The position numbers and the translations under genes are program-made. A stretch of 33,146 nt of DNA from Tubiluchus corallicola (Eukaryota > Priapulida > Priapulimorpha > Priapulimorphida > Tubiluchidae), in assembly GCA_030141605.1 (NCBI GenBank), contig JAQGDQ010001097.1, positions 30,001-63,146 on the forward strand, in the 5' to 3' direction. The notes under the pieces were generated by a model that saw nothing but the letters and a program-made list of their open reading frames with translations, was not told the DNA's origin and did no database searches. This document shows positions 11,138-21,505 of this stretch, one piece after another. Within the stretch, counting starts at the first letter, position 1, and each line of letters starts with the position of its first letter.

Positions 11138-11184
11138 CAGTAGCTGATTTAGGGGGTGGGCCCAAGGGGCCTGGGCCCCCTTTC
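11138..11184. mobile_element. Possible hAT-type transposon terminal sequence
   Basis: This is a GC-rich block beginning CAGTAGCTGATTTAGGGGGT and containing GGGCCCAAGGGGCCTGGGCCCCC. It resembles the ends of many invertebrate hAT-superfamily elements (CAG..GGGGC..GGGCCC). No reverse-complement partner end was found nearby, so it would be a solo end. Confidence 0.4.
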
Positions 11185-11255
11185 ATAGTAGTAGTTACAG
11201 CACACCAAGTGAATATTTACCTTGGATTACAAGTTTTAGAACGTTTAGTGTTAGC

Positions 11256-11365
11256 TTCCGTTGTTTTTCCCTCCCCAACACAAAACTTTGTTCACCTGAA
11301 ATTTGACAATGTTCAAATCAAATTGTGAGATTGGACGAAAATGTCAATTTAGTTTTCGACGAAAT
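11256..11365 (+). repeat. 110-bp dispersed direct repeat, copy 2
   Basis: This is the partner of 6,514-6,623 with two substitutions. The copy ends at an AAATAAATAAAATAAAT stretch that copy 1 lacks, so this copy carries an A-rich tail on its right side, as retroposed copies do. Confidence 0.93.
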
Positions 11366-11921
11366 AAATAAAATAAATAAAAATAGTATAGCACCTAAAC
11401 TAAGGCTAAGCAACAACCTTACATATAAATGTAATGCTAATCTTATATTATTTTATCTAAGCTTACTCTCTTACATAGTGCATACATAGTGATCGTATAG
11501 CATTTTGAAATCCCAATTTGTATGCGTTCTGCAAATTCACTTCCTTGTAAAATGATAATATCGCGCCTTTAAAAGCCGTTACCGTGCTTGTCAACTAGTA
11601 TTTTTACAGTGCCGGGGGGGATATAAATTTGAGCAGTTTTTCCAACTGAAAGCCTATTCCGACAAGAGATTGTTAAGAGGGTGTGCGTAGTGTGATTCCT
11701 TAGAGATTTAAGCTTGGTCTTAAGAATGAGTCACTTCGCAATAATCAGGATGTCGTACTCCTGCAGGTTTTAAACAATGAGCGTATCGGATAGAAAATAA
11801 TTGAAAACAAAACTAGTCAAAGCTGCCAAACTGCGTTTAAATAAATTCAAGTCGGTCGGAAATTAACATTCTGAAACGTGCAACTGTTATGTATGCAATC
11901 ACTAGACAGGTGCTTATAGCC
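11366..11921. other. No recognised gene
   Basis: No open frame, RNA gene or repeat was recognised apart from a G8 run near 11,615. The GA block begins at 11,922. Confidence 0.4.
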
Positions 11922-12790
<869 letters not shown>

Positions 12791-13045
12791 TCTTTTATAT
12801 AAAGAGAAAACTTATTAGCACTTAAGAAATTTCATCAGCTATGTCGCAGTCAAATTTCTGTTTACTAACATCAACAAGTAATTTTCATTCAACTCATTTA
12901 TTTGTTTAAACATTTAGTCATTAATGCACGATTGTTTGTACTTCTGTTCAACTGTTCATCCCCTATCATTTGACTAACTATTATGCCATTCGTGTTGTGT
13001 TCTCAGTCTATAAAAACAATTTTCTACGACTCAAACTCGGAGAAA

Positions 13046-13099
13046 ATGGAGTTTCAACTTGTGTTTGCTCTTTCCTTCATTTCGCTTGAGATATCGTTG
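13046..13099 (+). CDS. Histidine-rich secreted protein, exon 1 (signal peptide), boundary uncertain
   Basis: The ATG at 13,046 lies in GAGAAAATGG, a favourable initiation context (purine at -3, G at +4). The next codons give MEFQLVFALSFISLEISL, a short hydrophobic stretch that fits a secretory signal peptide. Ending the exon at the TTG|GTGAAT donor (13,099/13,100) leaves phase 0 and joins exon 2 in frame, giving a 347-residue protein. The textbook donor GTAAGT at 13,183 would extend the exon to 13,182, but in that case codon phase 2 produces CTG then TAA at the junction. TATAAAAA at 13,009-13,016 is 30 bases upstream of the ATG. A TTCTCAG at about 13,000-13,006 could instead be a splice acceptor. 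The exon might belong to a different transcript, so this call is weaker than exons 2-4. Confidence 0.42.
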
Positions 13100-13329
13100 G
13101 TGAATCATAAACGTCATAAAGTCGACAATAAAATAGATTCCATTGCAGTTGGGGGATTTCCCTGGGGCCGTATATCCACTCTGTAAGTAGTGTTTTAACA
13201 ACTTACTCAAACCTCATGGCATTAAAAGATCACAAAACATTTTAGAAGGCTCTTCGTAAGCTAGTCCTCATAACAATTCAATGTTAATATTAATACGTTT
13301 CAGAAAGGACAAGCTTAATTGAAGTCCGA

Positions 13330-14590
13330 GACATCAAGAATTTTGAAAATTTGTGCTGTGCATTGCTGTGTTGCTTTGTGCTGTACTGTGTAATGATGTT
13401 GTGGTGATCTGTGCTGTACTTGTGGTGTCGTGTAAGTTTGTGCTGTACTATGTGGTGCTGTGTTCATTTGTGCTGCACTGTGTGATGATGTGTTCATTTT
13501 TGCTGAGCTTGTGGCACTGTGTTGATTTGTGCTGTGCTGTATAGAGCTGTGTTGGTTTTGCTTTACTGTGTGACGATGCTGTGTTGATTTGTGCTGTACT
13601 TGTGGCGCGGTGTTGTGTTGATTTGTGCTGTACTGTGTGTGCTGATGTGTTCGTTTGTGCTATACTGTGTGATGATGTGTTCATTTTTGCTGAACTTATG
13701 GCAGAGTGTTGGTTTGTGCTGTACTCTGTGGTGCTGTGTTGGTTGTGCTGTACTGTGTGTTGATGTGCTGGTTTGCACTATACTTGTAGTGCTGTGTTGG
13801 TTTGTGCTGTACTCTGTGGTGCTGTGTTGGTTGTGCTGTACTGTGTGTTGATGTGCTGGTTTGCACTATACTTGTAGTGCTGTGTTGGTTTGTGCTGTAC
13901 TCTGTGGTGCTGTGTTGGTTGTGCTGTACTGTGTGTTGATGTGCTGGTTTGCACTATACTTGTAGTGCTGTGTTGGTTTGTGCTGTGCTTGTGGTATTAT
14001 GTTGGTTTGGTTTGTACTGCGTAGTGATGTGTTAGTTTGTGTTGTACTTAAGGCACTATGTTGGTTTGTTTTGTACTGCATAGTGATGTGTTGTTTTGTT
14101 TTGTAGTGTGTAGTGATGTGTTGGTGTGTGCTATACTTTTGGTGCTGTGTTGGTCTGTGCTGTACTGTGCCATGATGTGTTGACTTGAGTTGCACTTGCG
14201 GTACTGTGTTGGTTTGTGTTGTCCCATATGGTAATGTGGTGGTTTGTGCTATGCAGCGCAGTGCTGTATTCATTTGTGCTGTACTGCATAGTGATGTGTT
14301 GGTTTGTATTGTACTGTGTGCTGATGTGTTCGTTTGTGCTATACTGTGTGATGATGTGTTCGTTTTTGCTGAACTTGTGGCAGAGTGTTCGTTTGTGCTG
14401 TGCTGTGTGGTGCTGTATTGGTTTGTGTTGTCCTGTTTAGTGATGTGTTAGTTTGTGCTATATTTGTGGCGCTGCGCCTGTTTCTGCTGAACTGTATAGT
14501 GTATGTTGGTCTGTGCTGCACTGTGTGGTGCTGTGTTGGTCTGTGCTGTACTGTGCAGTGCTATGTTGGTTTGTGCGGTACTGTGGTGCT
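13330..14590. repeat. TGTGCTGTACTGTG minisatellite with 88-bp higher-order repeat
   Basis: This is an irregular array of about 30-bp units (TGTGCTGTACTGTGTGGTGC then TGTGTTGGTT). Inside it, an 88-bp composite unit is repeated three times without visible differences: 13,709-13,796, 13,797-13,884 and 13,885-13,972. The array lies in intron 1 of the histidine-rich gene. Open frames on both strands are repeat artefacts. Confidence 0.93.
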
Positions 14591-14758
14591 ATAAAGTTTC
14601 TTCTATGTATACGTCGATTTTGCAACATAATATTCGAAGATATTCCATGGCACATTCACACCAATCCTTGATAGCATGACAAGCTTTCATTGCTGAACAA
14701 CCATTTTCCAAGCAGTATATAAATGAAAACGATTTTTAAGTGACGTTGTATTGTCTAG

Positions 14759-14941
14759 GTAATAGCTATCCAAGAAGATGGAAAGGACAACAGGCAAACG
14801 CTAGGCGTCTTAGTTATAAATCCGGAAAACAGTACATCGGTACGTCATATCCGTGTTCTAGGACAAGATGAGGACATTGTTCTCGACGTATCTACTATAG
14901 ATCGGATAGAAGTCCCATCTGATACTAGAACGTCTTTACAG
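14759..14941 (+). CDS. Histidine-rich secreted protein, exon 2
   Basis: A TTGTCTAG acceptor ends at 14,758 and a CAG|GTAACA donor follows 14,941. The exon is 183 bases and phase 0 at both ends. It encodes 61 residues (19-79 of the 347-residue model), from VIAIQEDGKDNRQ through a run of alternating hydrophobic and polar residues (VRHIRVLGQDEDIVLDVSTI) to TRTSLQ. NST at residues 42-44 is an N-glycosylation sequon. There is no cysteine. The frame upstream of 14,759 is closed by TAG, so the exon cannot begin earlier. The segment looks beta-rich. I do not recognise a domain. Confidence 0.68.
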
Positions 14942-15856
14942 GTAACATGTTATTTGTCATGATATTGTTTTCGGGTCTGAATTATTTTCGCTTTATTGCA
15001 AGTTTGTTTCTCGAACATTTTAGCTAACATAACAATCATTAAAAATGTCACACTTGTGAAAACTTCCACCTAAGACAATACCTAAACCGTAGATAGAGAT
15101 GACAGGCTTATCATACTGCTATCGGCTTATATATGAACGTGGTTACGTGTGACGTATAGCTTCCAGTTATACTGGTCAATCAAATGTGGTAGTCTGGCAG
15201 CCAAAAGCCACTAATAACGAACAAATGAAATATGTAATCTGACAAAGCTAAAACGAGCAATTGGACTGCATGAAACCAGTAACTTAGTTGTAGGAGTAAT
15301 AATATAATCTGAATAAAGAAACTATTACCTAGTAATATGAAAAAGCGATGAAATGGTTAGTGGGTTAAGAAAGGACTAACACATGAACCATTGAAGAAGA
15401 AAACGACAACGTAATTTAGATTATTTTGGTGTGATTCTCTAACAAAATTTTCCACGGAACACGTAAGAACTCGGTCTTGTTTCATTTGTTTTAATGTTAA
15501 ATATTAAATATATTGAATAAAAAATATTACATTTAGTTTACTTAATGTTTTCATTCGCATGGTCATGGCAGTTTTGATTTGTTATAGTACGTACTCCTCT
15601 AGTGTAACATTTTTGGTCCAATGTCTCAAATTGCTCAAAGGTGGCACGCGGCCACCCTTAGAGGACCATCTGAACAAGAGTAAACCACTAAGGCTTACAC
15701 GGAAAATACAAAGTTCATCTCACCGCCCGTGTGAATAAACTAAGTATTTCGACAATTAACTCAAAGGAGTGCCTGCAGACCATGACGCAACAATTATGAA
15801 TAGTGACTCATCGAAGAGGCGAACGTGCATGGAAGGAAAATGCATCTGAATACCAC

Positions 15857-15857
<1 letters not shown>

Positions 15858-15903
<46 letters not shown>

Positions 15904-15912
15904 TATATATGT
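15858..15912. repeat. (TA)n microsatellite
   Basis: This is a TA dinucleotide tract with a few C and G interruptions, in intron 2 of the histidine-rich gene. Confidence 0.95.
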
Positions 15913-15934
15913 ATACACACAAAACCATACATAA

Positions 15935-16120
15935 ACTACTTCAGGCTTTCTTTTTATAAACCCATTATCTGCTAACGTAAGACATTACTCAACAAGATCT
16001 GATGAATTTCTTATTAAATACTGCAGGACTAACGCGGCAAGGCACTTCATCACTAACACTGGCCCTAGACTTTGGAATAGCATCAACGAATACATAAAAA
16101 AATTCTTTTTCTATAAATAA
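15935..16120 (+). pseudogene. LINE reverse transcriptase C-terminal fragment
   Basis: This 61-codon open stretch reads INPLSANVRHYSTRSDEF, then CRTNAARHF and TNTGPRLWNSINEYIKK before a TAA ending at 16,120. The pattern NxRxYxTR ... RTN ... GPxxWNSI is the usual C-terminus of many non-LTR reverse transcriptases in invertebrates. Everything upstream, including the catalytic motifs, is missing, so this is a 5'-truncated insertion in intron 2. It lies on the same strand as the host gene. Confidence 0.72.
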
Positions 16121-16520
16121 CTATCTATAAAGGAAATTTTAAAAGTGAAAATGTTTTTTAATTATATAGAATAAATCAATTTGACTAAGTACGATACTGT
16201 CCCTGTCGGCATCCATCACGTTGCTGGCTATGTTGATTTTTACATTTCTATAGTCCGCGTTACTTCATACAGTTAGCATCACATCTTTCTATTTCTATTT
16301 TTCCTCTGTTAACTTTTCTTTTCTACTCCTTTATTGCCCTTTTCTACTTCACTCAATCCACATTCATTTGGGGTGCTCTGAACAAGTAATTACTTCTCGT
16401 ACCCACGGGTCATTTGCAGCTTGGCATGTTGTGTACATAATAATAAATACGTTATTAAATTCTTTAAGTCCTATGCTGTAATGATCGTTGTGGATATATT
16501 TAATAAATAAAAAAATCCTC
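16121..16520 (+). mobile_element. 3' UTR of the truncated LINE
   Basis: This is AT- and pyrimidine-rich sequence following the RT stop and ending in ATATTTAATAAATAAAAAAAT near 16,517. That fits a LINE 3' UTR with an A-rich tail and polyadenylation-like AATAAA. Confidence 0.5.
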
Positions 16521-16633
16521 AACTCGAAACACTTGTAATACCAGCAGATTCTGTGGAGGAACAGCTAATGTCATTTACTCACTTTCGTCTGCAGTGACAT
16601 TGTCTCTGTAAAGAAATAGGACGATGGAACGGC

Positions 16634-16825
16634 GAAGAGCGTCACACTAGATTTTGTACATGTGGCCAAGACATTCAGACTGGACTACATGTATGGCAAA
16701 GCTGTCCGTCAACTCTGCGCATCAGAGACAGCTATACTTACATTAACTTTTATGATGTAAATTCATTTTTGAAAACTAACGAGTCTCTTAAAATTTGTGG
16801 CAAAATATTAACTGAATATGATTAA
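16634..16825 (+). pseudogene. Possible second LINE C-terminal fragment (Cys/His motif)
   Basis: The frame gives RHTRFCTCGQDIQTGLHVWQ followed by SCPST, then a helical stretch with SLKICGKILTEYD and TAA. The C-x-C ... H ... C spacing recalls the zinc-binding C-terminus of several LINE reverse transcriptases, which reads C..C..H....C. The fragment is short and the upstream frame is not recognisable, so other origins are possible. AT-rich sequence with AATAAAC follows and runs directly into the ACAT array. Confidence 0.4.
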
Positions 16826-16957
16826 GATTAATGCTACAATCCCTTTACTGTTTTAATTAAGAAAGATGAATTACGTGTAGTATTATGTCATGGACAAAAA
16901 GAAAATTAAAGTCTTTACCCCATTTGTTGTAAATGAAAGTATATTTTTGTCAATAAA

Positions 16958-17200
16958 CTACATACATAAATACATACATACATACATACATACATGCATA
17001 CATGCATACATGCATACATGCATACATGCATACATGCATACATGCATACATGCATACATACATACATACATACATACATACATACATACATACATACATA
17101 CATACATACATACATACATACATACATACATACATACATACATACATACATACATACATACATACATACATACATACATACATACATACATACATACATT
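16958..17200. repeat. (ACAT)n microsatellite with ATGC variant block
   Basis: This is about 60 tetranucleotide units. Between about 16,993 and 17,056 every second unit is CATG instead of CATA, giving an 8-bp repeat; the rest is pure CATA. Ile-His-Thr-Tyr and Met-Tyr-Val-Cys open frames are artefacts. It lies in intron 2. Confidence 0.97.
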
Positions 17201-17376
17201 CATGCATAGCTAAATGGTCGACTGACCAAATGATTCATCGATGTTTACTAATGATGACAAAGCAGACATATGAGAATAAATTAGATTTTAATTGGCGTAA
17301 TTTTTCGTAATAGAAATAATTTTTCAACGCTTAAATCGTTTCCTTCACGCTTAAATGTTACTTTAAATGTTTTCAG

Positions 17377-18058
17377 GAGGATAATCATCAGCTTCCCCAA
17401 CCAGACGATGTTGACGACATCCATCTTCGCCGACTACGACGCCTCCACAGGAAACATCACAAACATCAACACCATTACGGTCACAGTCACAAGCACAACC
17501 TCCGTGGCGACATCGACTCAAACTCCCAAGCGTGGAAACCTTCGGATGAGGGGCCGAAGCGTGGAGATCTCATAAACCATCACCCAGGTTTGCAGAAGCT
17601 GCTTGAGGAATATCGCCGTTACTTTTTGCAGATGCACAACAAGGGTCTTCTGGGAATCACCTTCTCAGACTTCTTACGACTTCAGCACGGAGAAGAAGAG
17701 AATCACAAAGATACAACGCATTCAGACACAGACCATCAGGACGATGGTAAGGACATCAGTACTGAGTTCACATGGCCAGACGAAAAAGAACCATACCATC
17801 GTCAACATCATCGATCGAGGAAACACAGAGGAAGAATTCATAACCATCATCGCCGTCGTCAGAATGGAGCCTCCGAATCTAGTGACATATCGTCAGAGAC
17901 AGTACACAACATTCCTAACCACAGCCCTCACCAGCGCAAGTGGATAAGAGCCAAGAAACAGATCAACAGGCTAATCATGAAGCTGCAAGATTCGCCCCTA
18001 ATGACATCCAGGTCCAAATTGGATAACTTGTCAAGGAAGCTTCAGAAAATGGCTTCTG
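17377..18058 (+). CDS. Histidine-rich, double-RGD secreted protein, exon 3
   Basis: The acceptor is AATGTTTTCAG ending at 17,376 and the donor is TCTG|GTAAGT after 18,058. The exon is 682 bases, entering in phase 0 and leaving after one base of a codon. It encodes residues 80-306 of the model. The content is extreme: 28 histidines in 227 residues, many Arg/Lys and Asp/Glu, and no cysteine. His clusters occur at HRKHHKHQHHYGHSHKH (about 103-119) and YHRQHHRSRKHRGRIHNHH. Two RGD tripeptides lie at residues 122-124 (17,503-17,511) and 141-143 (17,560-17,568). LQKLLEEYRRYFLQM (151 onward) and WIRAKKQINRLIMKL plus KLDNLSRKLQKM look like amphipathic helices. His clusters can bind Zn, Cu or Ni, and RGD binds integrins in known matrix proteins; whether either applies here is inference. 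The family is unrecognised. The open frame past the donor to 18,141 is intron read-through. Confidence 0.78.
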
Positions 18059-18204
18059 GTAAGTGGGAATTACACATGTTGCAGCCATACAATACGCCAT
18101 ATTATGATTCTTTTACTGACATTACTGATAACGGTTACTAGGGTAGAGAAAACGTGCCAGTGTTGACAACCATGATATAAATGGCAGTAATGATGACAAC
18201 AACG

Positions 18205-18213
18205 ATGACAGAT

Positions 18214-18244
<31 letters not shown>

Positions 18245-18345
18245 CGACGACGATTACGATCATGATGACGATGATGATGCTACTGATGATGATGATGACA
18301 GTAGTAGTGGCAGCAGTGATGACAGTGACAATGAAGATGAACATT
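18205..18345. repeat. GAT/GAC triplet repeat
   Basis: This is an imperfect (ATG/ACG) trinucleotide tract just inside intron 3. The Ile/Val frame on the opposite strand is an artefact. Confidence 0.9.
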
Positions 18346-18395
18346 AAATAACTAAGCTATTGACTGAACAATCATGTGAGAGCTGTTTTTTTGCT

Positions 18396-18452
18396 GCAGC
18401 CACTGCCGCTGCTGTTACTGCTGCTGCTGCTGGTGCTGCCAGTGCTATCGCT
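18396..18452. repeat. Imperfect CTG triplet tract
   Basis: Short (GCT/GCC/GTT) triplets encode a poly-Ala-like artefact frame in intron 3. Confidence 0.85.
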
Positions 18453-18769
18453 GCTACTCACTCTTCTGATATTTTGGCTAACGTAATGAATTGCCAACTT
18501 TCATTTTGTCCATTTTGTCCAGCCCCAATGCAACCAAATTTCATTTACAATTATAGTGCGTCTCTATTTATTAGTGTAAATTAGGGGAATTGGATTTCTT
18601 TTCCATTAAAAATACATTTTCCATAATTTATATTACGTGCCTGTGTTGGCTGCTTTAAACTCACTAACCAAAGTTATTTAGTAGTAGGTCTACTTAGTTC
18701 ACGGTAATATTTAAGTCTCTAGTTTGAGAAAACTAAAACTTGGACATGTAGGATTGATTGGTGAGGTGT

Positions 18770-19030
18770 TAAAATTTAATTATGATTTATAATCCAAAAA
18801 TCCAAAATCTGCAGTTCAATTCCAGGTTCAGTCAAATTTTTCCATCTATCTTGATTTCGGTCAAGTTAAATTACTGAAAGCGTTTTTTTCGCCACTAATT
18901 TGATGCTTTGGATTTATAATCTAGCTATGCTTTGGATTTATAATCCAAAAACCTAAAAGTCTACAGTTCGAATCCAGGTCTAGTCAAATTTTATCCCTCT
19001 TTCTTGGAAACGGACAAGTTTAATTACAAA
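18770..19030. repeat. Two tandem tRNA-like repeat copies
   Basis: GATTTATAATCCAAAA ... CAGTTC(A/G)AATTCCAGG.T.(A)GTCAAATTTT occurs at about 18,784 and 18,935, a spacing of about 152 bp. In copy 2 TTGGA-TTTATAA-TCCAA forms a perfect 5-bp anticodon-like stem with a TAT triplet, and GTTCGAATCC matches a tRNA B box. The T-stem does not pair properly and no A box or acceptor stem was found, so this is at best a tRNA-derived SINE remnant. Confidence 0.5.
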
Positions 19031-19892
19031 ATTTTTCTTACATTGAGCGTCCCAAACGGAGCTAGTTACCATTCAAAAGTACCGTAGAAATGTTAAAATA
19101 TGAATACAAGTGTTAAAAAAGTTTAATTATTATAAAATGGCTATTCTAGTCTATTAACTTTCTAGACTCAATGTGATAAAACAAGAACACTCAAAACAAC
19201 TATTTTGGCTTAATCATACTGTTGCGAAGGCAGATTTTGACCAATCCCCTAATGTTCGTAATGGCTATGGTTGAGAAGCCCAGTAATGCAAATGTACCTG
19301 TATAAAACAGAATGCACGCCGTAATTTGACGATTCCAAACCTGGCCTTTCTGTCTGTAAAGGTGAATGCTGTAGGCTTGATAATTTTTATACAAAAGTAT
19401 GTTCACATGTCATTCTTTTGGAGATACTAGTTATGCAATAAAGTTTATTTCACACTCGTTTTCCGGATCTTTTAACTTTTCTCGTCTGCTGTAAACTTTC
19501 TTGTATGCCGCTCTGAACATCCTAGACGCGTCTGCGTTCGACCCCGGATACGTTATAATGCTTTTGTGTAGATATCAGTTTTGTTTCTATGAAACTTTCT
19601 GACTAAGCCATCTTCTAGGGCAGACAAAGTGCAACTGCAGCCAAGCCACTGATTTTTTTGGAGGATAATTATTTGTTTTATTTATTGATACCGCACCAAA
19701 TATAGCAAACATTGTCTGCAATTTTACTTTAGTGAAGGAAAATGCGTCTAAATGGCATGCTTAATGTTATCTTGTGTATTTTGAGCTTCTTAGTTTGAGA
19801 TGAGATGTGTAAATATATGGACGAATATGTAAAAGTTAAATAAAAAATAAGAGAACCTGCTTTTTCTGTTTACATAGTCGTAGAAATGAGAT

Positions 19893-20020
19893 ATTAAACG
19901 TAGATTTTAAATATTAAAAACGTGAGATCTTTAATGAGACTTTTTCGGGGGGTGGGGGATTAAACATAGATTTTAAATATTAAAAACATGAGATTTTTAA
20001 TGAGACTTTTTCGGGATGGG
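19893..20020. repeat. 66-bp tandem duplication
   Basis: ATTAAACGTAGATTTTAAAT ... TTAATGAGACTTTTTCGGG is present at 19,893-19,958 and again from 19,959, with few substitutions. A G-rich GGGGGGTGGGGG joins the copies. Confidence 0.9.
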
Positions 20021-20039
20021 GAGTGGACAGCTTCTACTT

Positions 20040-20095
20040 AATCACCACTAGGGGTGGACGACATTAAAAAAAGTTGCAGGCCACTGTTCTAGGCT
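20040..20095. mobile_element. Possible transposon end
   Basis: ACTAGGGGTGGACGACATTA followed by AAAAAAGTTGCAGGCCACTGTTCTAGG resembles terminal sequences of hAT-like DNA transposons (GGGGTGG ... GGGCCACTG). There is no transposase and no matching second end in view. Confidence 0.3.
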
Positions 20096-20603
20096 GACAA
20101 ACATTATCATTATAGAGTCATTAATCAACTGAGCTGCTTCTATGACATTATTCTGTTCCAAATTTATTTCCATTCTTATGATTGGAAGTGTGTACATCAG
20201 GAACTACAAAAACATGCGGCGCATGTTAGGTTAAAATATTGTTAGAAACCAGCCCCCTGCAAAGTTGAAATTTCACAGCCTGATATTACACAGTACAGTA
20301 ACTTGGGTTTGTAAAAGTTGCAAGATTATAGTTTTAGTAATGGTTAAGTTATTGATAAAAGATTTCATGTTAAAAAGTTAAAATAAGACATTTAATACGT
20401 GGCACCAAAACAATAAAGAAATAAACGAGTTACGTCACGTCTTCACCACAGAAGATAAAGTACGGTAGCTTCTTAGGGACATCGTAAAAACAAAAAAATA
20501 AATTAACTCGAAATTTCGACTTAATGTTCTTCAAAATTTCGAGATACTTAACATGTACGTTAATGTAAGCTGTTATAGCAGTAACTATCACATTCTCTTT
20601 CAG

Positions 20604-20728
20604 CCGGGAACGATCCCAAAGGAATGTATAAGAAGCTCAACTCGTATCTGAACAGGATCAAGACGGAAAGCAACGCCGACGAACATTACAGAAACGTCCT
20701 GAGCCTCCTGGAGGAGTATGGAGAGTGA
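20604..20728 (+). CDS. Histidine-rich secreted protein, exon 4 (C-terminus)
   Basis: The acceptor CTCTTTCAG ends at 20,603. The first two bases complete an Ala codon with the last base of exon 3. The exon then encodes GNDPKGMYKKLNSYLNRIKT, ESNADEHYRNVLSLLEEYGE and TGA at 20,726-20,728 (residues 307-347). The segment is a predicted amphipathic helix pair. It ends with the LLEEY pentapeptide (341-345) that also occurs at residues 154-158, so the protein may contain a duplicated helical module. No canonical AATAAA was found in the 450 bases downstream. Confidence 0.7.
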
Positions 20729-21179
20729 ATGCTTGCCTGGTTCTTTTGACTTTGCTCTGCCGTGAAGAGCGATAAATATTCTTGATTATAAGCGACACAT
20801 AATGAAGTTCACATCTGCGACCACGACCCCCGGGGAATTCATAACTGGACCTCTATAATGATAATAATATCCGTGTGTTATAATTAAGAATATTACACGA
20901 TTGGCTTGCTCTTACTGTCGGTAGTTTAAGAGAGTGATGGGAGGGGGCATTATGTTGCAATAATATTCAACTGTGTGGCATTTGTGATTGAAATAGGCAC
21001 TAGAAATTTCTTGTAATGCACTATGGCAAATTTTCCAGGTCGTTATTTTCAAGCCTAAATTATTAAGCTTCTGAACGTAGTGAATTACATTATATGAAAC
21101 AATGTGTTACTTCTTAATGTTCGTTAACGTTTCAGCTTTTTATTCATGAACACTTTTTTCAAACCTGTTATTGACAACA
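20729..21179. other. 3' flank of the histidine-rich gene
   Basis: This is probably 3' UTR and intergenic sequence. No further open frame or canonical polyadenylation hexamer was recognised. Confidence 0.35.
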
Positions 21180-21184
21180 AAATT

Positions 21185-21430
21185 TGTGATGAAATTCGGT
21201 TTTTCTCTCTGATGGTAAACTCGCAAGTGTGAACAGCTTTGCGAGTTACTGTCGGCAAGTTATTGCAAATTCTCCGACAGTTGCTGCGAGTTACCGTCTG
21301 GTGTGAACGCCTCGGCGAGTTACTCTCGACACTACTCTCAGTAACTAGAGAAGTGATTGTCAGGTTCTCAGCTCTCGATTACTGTGGGAGAGTAACTTGT
21401 AGCTAGTTTTGCTCACTAGTCTAAACACGG
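21185..21430. repeat. Foldback repeat built on GCGAGTTACTGTCGG
   Basis: The unit (AG)TGTGAAC..C.(T/C)(T/G)GCGAGTTACTGTC recurs near 21,226, 21,288 and 21,300, with decayed versions to 21,420, where CTAAACACGG mirrors the GTGTGAAC motif. CTGTCGG at about 21,249 pairs with CCGACAG at about 21,275. The arrangement suggests a non-autonomous DNA transposon (MITE) with subterminal repeats. Confidence 0.5.
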
Positions 21431-21505
21431 CCAGGCCTGGATTGCCCTACTGGCTAGTCTAGGCGCCAACCTAGGGCCCCTCAAGCATGAGGGCCCATTC
21501 TTTGC
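21431..21505. mobile_element. Possible hAT-type transposon terminal sequence
   Basis: CAGGCCTGGATTGCCCTACT begins a GC-rich block with GGCGCCAACCTAGGGCCCC and a GAGGGCCC partner. This is typical of hAT-family ends containing CAGGCCTGGATT..GGGCCCC. No matching opposite end was identified. Confidence 0.4.

Larger units (their letters stand above)
18059..20603 (+). other. Intron 3 of the histidine-rich gene
   Basis: It is bounded by GTAAGT and a CTCTTTCAG acceptor. It holds triplet repeats, two tRNA-like repeats, a 66-bp tandem duplication and a possible transposon end, each listed separately. The stretch 19,030-19,890 shows nothing recognisable. Confidence 0.6.
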
